The notes below the pieces were generated by a model. That model saw only the letters and a list, made by a program, of their open reading frames with translations. It had not been told where the DNA came from and made no database searches. A stretch of 64,000 bases of DNA, taken from positions 1,702,001-1,766,000 of the forward strand of contig NZ_CP092334.1 in NCBI RefSeq assembly GCF_018595685.2, written 5' to 3'. Every line of letters starts with the position of its first letter. Positions within the stretch are counted from its first letter, which is position 1. Below, in pieces: positions 43,809-53,170 of this stretch. Source of the stretch: Flavihumibacter rivuli (lineage in GTDB: Bacteria > Bacteroidota > Bacteroidia > Chitinophagales > Chitinophagaceae). The translations under genes and the position numbers were made by a program.

Positions 43809-46223
43809 CTACTGCTTCAAAATCTTATTGACATACCTCGTTCGGCCATCAGCGGAAAGGACTTGCAACACGTAAGTTCCTGAAGCAAGATGCCCTAATG
43901 ATATGTCTTTTATAACGGGACGCCCATCCATTTCCACAAACTCACGATGGACAATAACGCCATCCTGGCTGAGCAGTTGGATCACTGCCCTTCCTTTGAA
44001 TTTTTCACCAATCGCCACTTGCAATTGCTTCTGGAAAGGATTGGGGAATGCTTTCACCCCTACCAGGCCATTCGAAACGAATCGTCCATTTTCGGCCAGT
44101 ACCGCATCCGGATTCTGATCAACTCCAGCTGCCCCGCCTGCATTCATGCCTGCAACAGGCGCAGGTAAAACGGTGACAAAGACAATAGGTGACCGACTCG
44201 TTGCCGCAGAATCATCGGTTACAAACAATTGGTAGGAATAGGTTCCCTCGATCATCCAGTTGATGGTGTTCAAAGCCGCAAACGGACCAGACATTGGCGC
44301 ACTCTTGGGTCCGGTCAGTTGCACCCAGGTGTACCTGGTGATTCTGCCATCAGGGTCATATGATCCAGTACCATTCAGGGTAACTGAATTGGTCGGAAGG
44401 GTAATCGTTTGGTTAATACCTGCTGAAGCAATGGGCGGCAGGTTAACTCCTGAGATCGGCCCACCGCCAGTAGGAGGAGGTGTTGTAGTATCTACAGGAG
44501 GAGGTGTACCTTCCGGATTAACTTTAATCGTGATTACCTGGGAACCGGCAGAAGCTCCCCTATCATCAGTAATGAATAGCCTGAAGGTATAGTCACCTGC
44601 CAATGTCATCCAGTTTACTGATGTTACGGGTGCCGAAGGGGTAGACATCGGTGAAGACCTTGGACCCGTTAATTGAACCCAGGTATACCTTGTCACAAGG
44701 CCATCCGGATCATAGGAGGCCCTACCATCAAGTGTAACTGAATTGGTAGGCAGGGTAATGGTCTGGTTGCTATTGGTTACAGGCACAGGGAGTTGGTTTG
44801 TCGTAACCGGGGTACCCGTACCTGAACTGTCAACAAAGACTTGCACATATCCCGTAGCCATTCCTCCCCTGTTATCGGTCGCCGTGAGCCTGAAATAATA
44901 ATTGCCCCTTACCAAACCGGAAATATTGGTACTAATTGAATTTGGGGAAACAATAGTGGCAGGAGCCGGACCGGATTCCTGCGTCCAAGTATAGCCGACA
45001 ATTGACCCATCAGGGTCGTAAGTACCACTTGCAGACAAAAAACTAGTCGTTGTTGGAAGGGAAACAATCCTGGTAGGCCCGGTTTGTACGATTGGCATGA
45101 GGTTCGCAGTGGAAAATCCCTGTTGTTCAACATTTACAAAACCATATGCAACCCCACCCGCATTGTCCCTGGCTGTCAACCTGAACCTGTACATTCCCTG
45201 TACGAGTCCGGTCATCCTGGTAATCGGAGAATTAGGGGTCTCCAGTGCAGCCACATTGGGTCCTGATTCCTGGGTCCAGCGGTATTCCACAATGGTTCCA
45301 TCGGTATCATAAGACGCACTACCATTAATGGTAGCCCTGTCAATAGTGGCATTGGAAACCTGGTTGTTTCCACCATACACAATAGGCAATGCATTGGTAG
45401 GAGCCGGGGATGGGATTACAAAATCATTTAAAATGGCATTTCGGTTACCCACCCTAACATTATCGACAAAATACACCCTAGAGTTGATCACTGATGTTTC
45501 AGCAGGCACATTCCAACCTGCTGCCCATGCCCACTTATAGATCCCTACCTTAAAGAAAGGGGAGAATGCTCCCTTATAGTAATTCTTTCCGCGGTATTCC
45601 AGTAAAAGCTGGTTATTCCTCCAAACCCTGATCAGCCCTTGGTCGCTATCGGAAGGTTCATAATAGAAGACCCAGTCATTCCACACCCCACGCTGCCATG
45701 GCCCAAGGTTGATCATCCTTGTCCTGATATTGGCTCCCCTATCCTGATTAATATCTACTGAATCATAACGTACAACAAGTACCCAATCCCCGCGGAATAT
45801 TTGCAGGGAAAGCGGCGGGGTTGGGGTTTGCCTGGTAGCAGAAGCCACAGCCACCCACTGGGCCAAAAGATCATAGGCAGAGTCCCGCTGAAAATCAGCA
45901 GGAAGGAAATTACTAAAAGCAAACCAGCGCTGGTCGGGGTTGGGAGGGAAAGGATTGCTATTCTCCACGATCTCGGCACGTTTACTGCCTTCCACATCAG
46001 CATCCCATCTCCTTAGTTCAACACGCATGGAATTATTACCGGTCCTCCTGACCAGGTTACTCCTTGTCAAACTATAAGAACAACAGGAATGTTGGAAGTC
46101 CCAACCGTAAACGATACTATTTGCCTCAAAGTCAGATTGCATAACAATATTGCTCTGACCATTAACCATCAGCGTGATTAATAATGATAGTACTACTGCA
46201 CCCAGCCTTTTTTGCAGGTTCAT
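43809..46223 (-). CDS. Secreted polysaccharide lyase-like protein with PKD modules and T9SS sorting domain
   Basis: 804 residues from MNLQKRL at 46223, which gives a signal peptide ending VNG. Residues ~25-270 form a jelly-roll domain of the heparin-lyase-like Polysacc_lyase type (SDFEANSIVYGWDFQ, RAEIVE, WFAFSNFLPADF, WNDWVFYYEPSDSDQGLIRVWRNNQLLLEYRG). Four PKD/REJ-like modules follow, each with SYDPDG or a variant and YTWxQxxGP. Modules 3 and 4 share long blocks, pointing to recent duplication. The last ~85 residues (AFPNPFQKQLQVAIGE ... GTYVLQVLSADGRTRYVNKILK) are a type A T9SS C-terminal domain. It is exported to the surface or medium; the substrate (an acidic polysaccharide) is inferred. 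Confidence 0.85.
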   Translation of the reverse strand: MNLQKRLGAVVLSLLITLMVNGQSNIVMQSDFEANSIVYGWDFQHSCCSYSLTRSNLVRRTGNNSMRVELRRWDADVEGSKRAEIVENSNPFPPNPDQRWFAFSNFLPADFQRDSAYDLLAQWVAVASATRQTPTPPLSLQIFRGDWVLVVRYDSVDINQDRGANIRTRMINLGPWQRGVWNDWVFYYEPSDSDQGLIRVWRNNQLLLEYRGKNYYKGAFSPFFKVGIYKWAWAAGWNVPAETSVINSRVYFVDNVRVGNRNAILNDFVIPSPAPTNALPIVYGGNNQVSNATIDRATINGSASYDTDGTIVEYRWTQESGPNVAALETPNSPITRMTGLVQGMYRFRLTARDNAGGVAYGFVNVEQQGFSTANLMPIVQTGPTRIVSLPTTTSFLSASGTYDPDGSIVGYTWTQESGPAPATIVSPNSISTNISGLVRGNYYFRLTATDNRGGMATGYVQVFVDSSGTGTPVTTNQLPVPVTNSNQTITLPTNSVTLDGRASYDPDGLVTRYTWVQLTGPRSSPMSTPSAPVTSVNWMTLAGDYTFRLFITDDRGASAGSQVITIKVNPEGTPPPVDTTTPPPTGGGPISGVNLPPIASAGINQTITLPTNSVTLNGTGSYDPDGRITRYTWVQLTGPKSAPMSGPFAALNTINWMIEGTYSYQLFVTDDSAATSRSPIVFVTVLPAPVAGMNAGGAAGVDQNPDAVLAENGRFVSNGLVGVKAFPNPFQKQLQVAIGEKFKGRAVIQLLSQDGVIVHREFVEMDGRPVIKDISLGHLASGTYVLQVLSADGRTRYVNKILKQ

Positions 46224-46498
46224 AATGAAACACATACTTTTTAAAGATTATCGGGGCGGGTACGATCTGGGTGAGCTTTTCAAAAGCATACGATTCATGG
46301 AAGCGTATTGCTCATGAGAAAACTACTACAACTAAGCCTTTGCATGGATCAGATTTCGAAAGAAGAGTATTGGTGGTATTATCGGCTAGGTATTGGGATC
46401 TGGAATGGCGCAAGATACTGCCAGAAGGTTTTTTAACAAAAAGGATGCCGGAACAGGTTTAAATCACCGTAAGAGTGTACAATTTTAAGGAAAAATCC

Positions 46499-47188
46499 TT
46501 AAACAAGCAATTTTTCATTGACCCACTTCATAGCCAGCTTTAATTGTTCGCCCATCGTGAGGTTGCTATTGTCCAAAACCAGGGCGTCCTCAGCCTGCCG
46601 CAGGGGGGAAACATCCCTATGACTATCAATATAATCCCGCATTTCAAGGTTGTTTTTTACTTCCTCAATGGAAATATTGGGATTCTTTTCAAATAACTCC
46701 TTGAACCTGCGCTCCACCCTTACCGCATTGTCGGCAGTCATAAAGATCTTTAGTTCTGCCTTGGGGAAAACAACAGTACCGATATCCCTTCCATCCATCA
46801 CTATTCCCTTCCTTTTCCCCATTTCCTGTTGTTGCCCCACAGCAAACTCCCTTACCTCCCGAATGGCGGCAATATCACTCACCTTCTCCGCAATAACGAG
46901 GTCCCTGATCAGGTACTCAACATTCTCATCATTCAGGTATATCTCACTTTTCTGGCTCTGCTCATTGAACCTGAACTCCAATTGGATATTACCTAGCGCC
47001 TCCATTACCTGGGCAGGATCGGTCCAGTCAACATGGTTGCGTAAGAAGTAAAGGGTGATTGCCCTGTACATGGCGCCACTATCGATATAAACATAATTCA
47101 ATTCACGGGCCAATTGACGGGCCAGCGTACTTTTTCCGCAACTACTCCATCCATCGATAGTAATTATGATATTTTTCCTGCCTGCCAT
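46499..47188 (-). CDS. cmk: Cytidylate kinase
   Basis: 229 residues from MAGRKNIIITIDG at 47188; the frame continues 12 codons upstream without family sequence. P-loop DGWSSCGKST, then DSGAMYRAITLYF, GIVMDGRDIGTVVFP and DSHRDVSPLRQAEDALVLD. It phosphorylates CMP and dCMP. Confidence 0.96.
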   Translation of the reverse strand: MAGRKNIIITIDGWSSCGKSTLARQLARELNYVYIDSGAMYRAITLYFLRNHVDWTDPAQVMEALGNIQLEFRFNEQSQKSEIYLNDENVEYLIRDLVIAEKVSDIAAIREVREFAVGQQQEMGKRKGIVMDGRDIGTVVFPKAELKIFMTADNAVRVERRFKELFEKNPNISIEEVKNNLEMRDYIDSHRDVSPLRQAEDALVLDNSNLTMGEQLKLAMKWVNEKLLV

Positions 47189-47230
47189 AGAATGCAAATA
47201 TCCTTTAAAACAGGCTTTAGCCAAAATGAT

Positions 47231-47731
47231 TCAGGAAGGTTTCGAAGACAGAGGGCGAATTAATACCCAGGCGATCCCAGCTGGTATTGCAAGCACCAAG
47301 GCTGTAAGCAGGTAAAACAACTTGTCTGACTGGCACCTGAGTGCTGAAACTATCACAATGAGGGTTAGTACAAGAAAAATAGCTGAAACAATCAGGCGAA
47401 CGATAAAAAGTAACCAGGCGCTTCTTTCGTACCAGCTAGCTGAATTAGCCTTTGTGATCTTCACTGGATAATTATGCAATTCCGGGTGCCTGGCTAGGTA
47501 TCCAAGTAACAGGTTCAGTAAGGTAGCCAATACCGGAAGGATAAAAATTAATTTCTTACTGCCAACATGATCAGGCGCCCCTTGCCAATTGAAATGAATT
47601 GGTACATCTGCCGGCAGATGCCGGAAAAAACCGGCTGCCAACAACCATATTGCAACCACAATGATAATGGAAGCCTGGTTGATTATCTTCATACGTGCAG
47701 GTTTTACAACATCCTCCTGATCTTTTGCCAT
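47231..47731 (-). CDS. DUF1648-type membrane protein
   Basis: Up to 166 residues. Four hydrophobic segments and the DUF1648 pattern HLPADVPIHFNWQGAPDHVGSKK after the first helix. The first ATG (47731) directly abuts the clpC terminator and lacks room for a ribosome site; the ATG at 47692 (MKIINQASIII) is a likely alternative start and gives 153 residues. Related proteins include the N-terminal part of SdpI-type immunity proteins. Function here is unknown. Confidence 0.75.
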   Translation of the reverse strand: MAKDQEDVVKPARMKIINQASIIIVVAIWLLAAGFFRHLPADVPIHFNWQGAPDHVGSKKLIFILPVLATLLNLLLGYLARHPELHNYPVKITKANSASWYERSAWLLFIVRLIVSAIFLVLTLIVIVSALRCQSDKLFYLLTALVLAIPAGIAWVLIRPLSSKPS

Positions 47732-47767
47732 AAAAAAAGCCTGTACATGATGTACAGGCTTTTTTAT
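47732..47767 (-). terminator. Terminator of clpC
   Basis: AAAAAAAGCCTGTACAT, GATGTACAGGCTTTTTT: a near-perfect palindrome with A- and T-runs, directly after clpC on the minus strand. Confidence 0.9.
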
Positions 47768-47782
47768 TCATGTTTCCTGGAT

Positions 47783-50317
47783 TTAGGAAGCTTCAGACTT
47801 TTCAACTTTAGAGGAAGATTCCTTCAGACGGAAAGTTATCTTATTATTTTCCTTGTCGAGGTCAGCTATCAAGACATCGCCTTCCTTGATGGTCATGTTA
47901 AGGATCTCTTCTGCCAATGGATCTTCCAGGTATTTCTGGAGTGCCCTGTGCAGCGGCCTTGCACCAAACTGCTGGTCATAACCCTTGTCTGCAATAAAGC
48001 TCTTTGCCTCTTCTGTCAACTCCAGGCTAAAGCCAAGGTTGTTGAGTCGCTTCATTACACCCTTCAACAGGATATCAATGATCTGGAAGATATTCTCCTT
48101 GGAAAGTGAATTGAAGATCACTACATCGTCGATCCTGTTCAGGAATTCAGGTGAGAAGGTACGCTTCAATGCCTTTTCAATTACGGCCTTACTGTTCTCT
48201 TCAACATTGGAAGTCCTTGCAGCGGTAGCGAATCCAACTCCTTCACCAAAATCTTTCAATTGACGCACCCCAATATTGGAGGTCATGATGATAAGGGTAT
48301 TCTTAAAGTCCACCTTACGACCCAATCCGTCTGTAAGCTGGCCGTCATCCAATACCTGCAACAGGATATTGTAAATATCCGGGTGTGCCTTCTCTATCTC
48401 ATCCAACAATATTACGGAGTAGGGTTTGCGACGAACCTTTTCGGTCAACTGACCGCCCTCTTCATATCCTACATAGCCGGGAGGGGCACCAATCAGGCGA
48501 CTAACAGTAAATTTTTCCATGTATTCACTCATGTCGATCCTGATGAGGGCATCCTCACTATCGAACATATACCTGGCAAGGCTCTTGGCCAATTCTGTCT
48601 TACCTACCCCTGTGGGTCCAAGGAAAATGAAGGTTCCAACCGGTTTCTTGGGATCCTTTAGGCCTACACGGTTACGCTGGATGGCCTTCACCACTTTCTG
48701 GATGGCTTCGTCCTGGCCAATCACCATTCCCCTCATGTCTTCAGCCATTTTCTTCAGTTTCTCACTTTCTGCCTGAACCATACGCTTAACCGGTATACCG
48801 GTCATCATGCTCACCACTTCAGCGATATCTTCTTCTGTAATGGGGTAACGCTTGTGCTTGCTTTCTTCTTCCCACTGGGCCTTTGCCTTCTCCAGTTCCT
48901 CCTGCAGTCTTTTCTCTGTATCCCTCAGGGAAGCAGCCTCTTCAAATTTCTGGCTCTTCACCACCCTGTTCTTCTCATTCTTCACCTCCTCGATCTTCTT
49001 TTCCAGGTCAAGTATCTCCTGGGGAACATTGATATTCTTGAGGTGAACCCTGGCGCCAACTTCATCCAACACGTCAATGGCCTTATCAGGAAGCAACCTG
49101 TCGGTCATATAGCGATCACTCAGCTTAACACAGGCATCAATAGCGTCTTCTGAGTAATTGACATTATGGTACTCCTCGTACTTGGGCTTGATATTGTTCA
49201 GGATCTGGATGGTCTCATCTATACTTGGCGGTTCTACCAAAACCTTCTGGAAACGACGGTCAAGGGCCCCATCTTTCTCGATATACATCCTGTATTCATC
49301 AAGGGTTGACGCACCAATGCATTGCAATTCACCCCTGGCCAATGCAGGCTTGAAGATATTGGAAGCATCCAGTGATCCGCTTGCCCCACCCGCACCAACG
49401 ATAGTGTGGATTTCATCGATAAATAAAATGACATCGCGATTCTTTTCCAACTCATTCATGATCGCCTTCATGCGCTCCTCGAACTGCCCCCTGTACTTGG
49501 TGCCGGCAACCAGTGCTGCCAGGTCAAGGGAAATCACCCGCTTATCGAACAGAACCCGGGAAACTTTGCGTTGAACAATCCTAAGGGCCAACCCCTCTAC
49601 AATGGCAGTCTTACCTACTCCGGGTTCACCTATCAGGATGGGATTATTCTTCTTCCTGCGGGAAAGGATCTGCGATACCCTTTCGATCTCCTCTTCACGA
49701 CCTACAATTGGATCCAGGGCACCGGTTTCTGCAAGGCGGGTAATATCGCGACCAAAGTTATCCAATACTGGAGTCTTGCTCTTGGTATTACCTGGCTGCT
49801 TGGCTTTTTGCTGGCTATATTTCTTTTCCTCATCGAAATCATCATCATTCTCATCTGAGTACTCACTACGTACGTCATTGCTCTTCACTACGCCCAACTC
49901 ATTCCTGAAAAGGTCATAATCCACGTCAAACTGGTTTAGTATTTGTGTTGCAATATTCTCCTTGTTCTTCAGAATCGAAAGCATGAGGTGTTCAGTCTCA
50001 ACAGTAGGGCTCTTTAATGCCTTGGCCTCCAGAACGGTAACACGAATTACCTTTTCTGCCTGTTTGGTCAATGGCAAGCTATTGATATTAGCAATATTCT
50101 TCCCTGTTTTGTCCTTCACAGCCAGCTCAACCTCTTTACGCAATTCATAAAGGTCCACGTTGAAACTCTTTAAGATGCGGACAGCGGTATTATCACCTTC
50201 CCTTATCAGCCCAAGCAGAAGGTGCTCAGTACCAATAAAATCATTCCCCAGCCGCAATGCTTCTTCCCTGCTGAACGAGATAATCTCCTTTACCTGGGCG
50301 GAAAAATTGTTGTCCAT
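47783..50317 (-). CDS. clpC: ClpC-type AAA+ protease ATPase
   Basis: 844 residues. Two Clp-N repeats (1-145), an acidic linker, first AAA domain with GEPGVGKT, a UVR-type coiled segment near KSQKFEEAASLRDTEKRL, second AAA domain with GPTGVGKTELAK and the C-terminal D2-small domain. The UVR/M-domain makes it ClpC rather than ClpB or ClpA. It unfolds substrates for ClpP. It is divergent from the STAS gene; an adaptor gene is not seen nearby. Confidence 0.96.
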   Translation of the reverse strand: MDNNFSAQVKEIISFSREEALRLGNDFIGTEHLLLGLIREGDNTAVRILKSFNVDLYELRKEVELAVKDKTGKNIANINSLPLTKQAEKVIRVTVLEAKALKSPTVETEHLMLSILKNKENIATQILNQFDVDYDLFRNELGVVKSNDVRSEYSDENDDDFDEEKKYSQQKAKQPGNTKSKTPVLDNFGRDITRLAETGALDPIVGREEEIERVSQILSRRKKNNPILIGEPGVGKTAIVEGLALRIVQRKVSRVLFDKRVISLDLAALVAGTKYRGQFEERMKAIMNELEKNRDVILFIDEIHTIVGAGGASGSLDASNIFKPALARGELQCIGASTLDEYRMYIEKDGALDRRFQKVLVEPPSIDETIQILNNIKPKYEEYHNVNYSEDAIDACVKLSDRYMTDRLLPDKAIDVLDEVGARVHLKNINVPQEILDLEKKIEEVKNEKNRVVKSQKFEEAASLRDTEKRLQEELEKAKAQWEEESKHKRYPITEEDIAEVVSMMTGIPVKRMVQAESEKLKKMAEDMRGMVIGQDEAIQKVVKAIQRNRVGLKDPKKPVGTFIFLGPTGVGKTELAKSLARYMFDSEDALIRIDMSEYMEKFTVSRLIGAPPGYVGYEEGGQLTEKVRRKPYSVILLDEIEKAHPDIYNILLQVLDDGQLTDGLGRKVDFKNTLIIMTSNIGVRQLKDFGEGVGFATAARTSNVEENSKAVIEKALKRTFSPEFLNRIDDVVIFNSLSKENIFQIIDILLKGVMKRLNNLGFSLELTEEAKSFIADKGYDQQFGARPLHRALQKYLEDPLAEEILNMTIKEGDVLIADLDKENNKITFRLKESSSKVEKSEAS

Positions 50318-50353
50318 TTTATAAGTGGTTGTGTGTTATACAATAATAACGAA

Positions 50354-50361
50354 TATTTTTG
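50354..50361 (+). promoter_or_regulatory. Candidate -7 element (TATTTTTG) of the STAS gene
   Basis: Exact TAnnTTTG 110 bases upstream of the chosen ATG; leader ~104 nt. Confidence 0.45.
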
Positions 50362-50471
50362 AGTTTAGGTTCTACGCAAATACCGGTTTTAGCATCAGTT
50401 TTGCAATAAATATTGGCACCGGAAACCTTTTGTCCCAAGAACGTTATTTTCAATCTTTAATTACACCCATT

Positions 50472-50858
50472 ATGCAGGTCAAAATTGATACCAAGGAAAA
50501 ATTCCATGTCATTACGATCGTTGACGAAAAAATTACTGCTAATATGACAGAAGAGCTGCAGAACAGTTTATTGGTTTACCTGCAAAATGACGTTAAAAAC
50601 CTTGTACTGAAAATGGGCAATGTAGTCCTGATGGATACGGAAGCCGCTGAAGCCTTAGTTAAGATACAGCAAAACTTTTACGAAAACAACGCCTCTTTTG
50701 TTGTCTGCGAACTGCATCCTGATTTGGAGAACTTCCTTGACCAGCATCAGTTATTAGAGATCATGAGCGCTACCCCTACCGAGAGCGAAGCCTGGGATAT
50801 CGTACAGATGGAGGAGATTGAAAGGGAGTTACTGGATGACAGTGAGCCGATGTTTTAA
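50472..50858 (+). CDS. STAS-domain protein (anti-sigma-factor-antagonist-like)
   Basis: 128 residues from the ATG at 50472 (MQVKIDTKEKFHVITIVDEKITANM); the frame runs upstream to 50325 but that part is translated leader. A single STAS fold: strand-turn-strand, KNLVLKMGNVVLMDTEAAEALVKIQQNF, then FVVCELHPDLENFLDQHQLLEIM. The SpoIIAA phospho-serine position (DSSG) reads DTEA here, so a Thr could be the phosphorylated residue or phosphorylation may be lost. An acidic tail follows. It precedes the ribonuclease Z gene; the pairing suggests a linked control of RNA metabolism only weakly. Confidence 0.85.
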   Translation: MQVKIDTKEKFHVITIVDEKITANMTEELQNSLLVYLQNDVKNLVLKMGNVVLMDTEAAEALVKIQQNFYENNASFVVCELHPDLENFLDQHQLLEIMSATPTESEAWDIVQMEEIERELLDDSEPMF

Positions 50859-51022
50859 GGCCTCCCCGCAATGCTTCCCAATATGTACTTTAAACACAGC
50901 CGCTTGGACAAGCACCAATGAGACCTTATTTTGCGAAGAAATGCAGCAATTTGTACCTATTGCTGTCTTTGGAATAATATCGCTTAAGGAACTTCGTTAG
51001 GAGAAGACTGATCAAACCCTTT

Positions 51023-51925
51023 ATGCTGGCTGTAACTATACTTGGCAACAATTCTGCTTTACCCGCTTTCGACAGGCATCCAACGGCCCAGGTCATCACC
51101 CTGGACGAATACCTGTTCCTTGTCGATTGCGGTGAAGGAACCCAGATGCAGCTTGCCAAGTACAAGATCAGGCGCAGTAAGATCCAGCATATCTTCATTT
51201 CCCATCTTCACGGCGACCATTATTTTGGCCTGATTGGCCTTGTCACAAGTATGGGCCTGTTGGGACGGGAACAGGAACTGAACATTTACGCCCCCGCCGA
51301 ATTAGCGGAGATCATCAATTTTCAATTAAAAGTGGCTGATACGGTCCTTCCTTACCAGTTGAAGTTTTATCCCCTTGGTGAAGACGGCATTATTGTCAAT
51401 AATGACAAATTCAAGGTTTCCAGCTTTAAGGTTAGCCACCGGATCCCTTGCTGGGGATTCAGGTTCGAGCAGGTAAGGGCACCTAGAAGGGTAAACCCTG
51501 AAAAAGCCAGGCAGTTCGAAGTCCCGGCTGCCTTTTTTGACAGGCTTAAGTGGGGGCACAACTACACCAACAAGGCCGGGGATCTCATTGAGAATGATTG
51601 GGTAACGGATCCCGCCCCCTCCCCCAAATCTTACGTTTATTCAGCAGATACCTGCTATAATGAGTCCCTGATAGAGAAGGCAAAAGGCGCCACCCTTCTT
51701 TACCACGAAACGACCTATCTCAAGGACCTGGAAGACCGGGCAGCCAAACGTTTCCACTGTACTACCCACCAGGCTGCAACCATCGCGGCAAGGGCTGGGG
51801 TGGAAAGACTGATCATTGGCCATTTCAGTTCCAAATATGAGAAACTGGAACAGTTTGAGGAGGAAGCAAAGGAAGTCTTTGCAAATACCCAATTGGCCAT
51901 TGAAGGGGTAACCTACCGCCTGTAA
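51023..51925 (+). CDS. rnz: Ribonuclease Z
   Basis: 300 residues, metallo-beta-lactamase fold. The zinc motif H61-L-H63-G-D65-H66 lies in ISHLHGDHYFGL; SHRIPCWGFRF, YSADTCYNESL, HETTYL, HCTTHQAATIAARAG and IGHFSSKY complete the RNase Z set. It cuts tRNA precursors after the discriminator base. This is needed here because the tRNA-Asp genes of this window do not encode CCA. Confidence 0.95.
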   Translation: MLAVTILGNNSALPAFDRHPTAQVITLDEYLFLVDCGEGTQMQLAKYKIRRSKIQHIFISHLHGDHYFGLIGLVTSMGLLGREQELNIYAPAELAEIINFQLKVADTVLPYQLKFYPLGEDGIIVNNDKFKVSSFKVSHRIPCWGFRFEQVRAPRRVNPEKARQFEVPAAFFDRLKWGHNYTNKAGDLIENDWVTDPAPSPKSYVYSADTCYNESLIEKAKGATLLYHETTYLKDLEDRAAKRFHCTTHQAATIAARAGVERLIIGHFSSKYEKLEQFEEEAKEVFANTQLAIEGVTYRL

Positions 51926-51935
51926 ACCAATTGAT

Positions 51936-53081
51936 TTACTTCCCGCCAAATTTCAGCCAGTCAATAAATCCCGACATATGCTTTCGCCAGCTTGATTCAT
52001 TGTGCATGCCATTGGGGTCAATTATTGCATTTAGGTCATAAAGTCCCTTTGCTTTCATTAACCCAACAACCCTTTCCATATCGGGAACCATATTACCACC
52101 TTCCTTTCCCCCGGCAAAGAAATAATACTGCTGGGATATCTTCTTCCTGTTGACCGAAGCTTGGTCAAGCTCCTTTTCAATGGCTGGGCTGATCCAGAAT
52201 GAGGGCGAAAAAACCCCCACTTTCCCAAACACCCCCGGATACCATAACCCGGCATAAAAGGAGATCAGCCCACCCATGGAGCTCCCTGCAATAGCAGTAT
52301 GTTCAGGCTTCCTTGAAGTACGATAATGTTTATCAATATGGGGTTTCAAGGTCTTTACAATAAACTCCAGGTACTCCGCCCCTTCCCCCTTACCAAACCT
52401 TGGATTGTCATTGGGATTGTATTCATTCATCCTTTTTTCCTGGCCATTATCGATGCCTACAACAATGAATCCTTTGTCAAGGGAGTCCAGGGCTTCATCA
52501 ACCCCCCACTCACCCGCATATGATGTCAGGTTATCAAACAGGTTTTGCCCGTCGTGCATATACAATACCGGATATTTTCCTTTACTGTCATAGTAGTCCT
52601 TTGGCAAATAGATCCAGACCCTTCTGGTCCTTCCCAACTGAGGCATGAAAAAAGCCGTATCCATAACCCTTACCTGGCTGGAAGAAGTTGATACAGGCTT
52701 CTTCCTTGTTCCAAATGCATCACCCCAGCCTTCAATGGCCAAAACAACAGTGGTATCAGAAACGATGGATAACTGCCTGTTAGCGATTGGTTGGCCAGTT
52801 GGTCCCGATTCAACAGTTTCCCAGCTGCCCCTGGTCACCTTAAACTGATAATCGCCACCGGGCACATTATCAGACCTGAACGCATAACGGCCATCAGCTA
52901 GTTTTATCAGTTTGCTTCTTTCATGGGCAGGGTCCCAGTTATTAAAATCACCCGCCAGGTAAAGTGGCCCGTCTCCCGTAAATGCAGGATACTTCTCAAT
53001 GATGATATTGACCTTGTGTTGGGCACAAGCCGTAAGGACTATAAAGGAAATGAGGAATAAGGTTGATGTGATCTTTTTCAT
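51936..53081 (-). CDS. Lipoprotein esterase with N-terminal glycogen-binding-like domain
   Basis: 381 residues. Lipobox LTAC19; residues ~24-115 form a CBM48/CBM20-like beta domain (PLYLAGDFNNWDPAHERSKL ... GGDYQFKVTRGSWETVE). Residues ~140-381 are an esterase D/feruloyl-esterase type alpha/beta hydrolase with PVLYMHDGQNLFD, nucleophile Ser in AGSSMGGLISFYAG and His in GMHNESSW. The substrate may be a carbohydrate ester at the cell surface (inference). Confidence 0.88.
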   Translation of the reverse strand: MKKITSTLFLISFIVLTACAQHKVNIIIEKYPAFTGDGPLYLAGDFNNWDPAHERSKLIKLADGRYAFRSDNVPGGDYQFKVTRGSWETVESGPTGQPIANRQLSIVSDTTVVLAIEGWGDAFGTRKKPVSTSSSQVRVMDTAFFMPQLGRTRRVWIYLPKDYYDSKGKYPVLYMHDGQNLFDNLTSYAGEWGVDEALDSLDKGFIVVGIDNGQEKRMNEYNPNDNPRFGKGEGAEYLEFIVKTLKPHIDKHYRTSRKPEHTAIAGSSMGGLISFYAGLWYPGVFGKVGVFSPSFWISPAIEKELDQASVNRKKISQQYYFFAGGKEGGNMVPDMERVVGLMKAKGLYDLNAIIDPNGMHNESSWRKHMSGFIDWLKFGGK

Positions 53082-53139
53082 ATAGCCTAAAAATATTATT
53101 ACACCAGAAAATGCCTCTTACCATTCCTCATATTTAGCA

Positions 53140-53170
53140 AATAAAAAAGTCCCGTTACCGGGACTTTCCA
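53140..53170 (-). terminator. Terminator of dapA
   Basis: Minus strand AAAGTCCCG, GTAA, CGGGACTTTTTT just after the dapA stop codon. Confidence 0.9.

Noticed and set aside
46271..46462. 63-codon plus-strand frame upstream of cmk
   Set aside because: No family features; composition unlike the neighbouring genes.
50818..51000. 60-codon frame between the STAS and RNase Z genes
   Set aside because: It overlaps the STAS 3' end in another frame and has no supporting feature.
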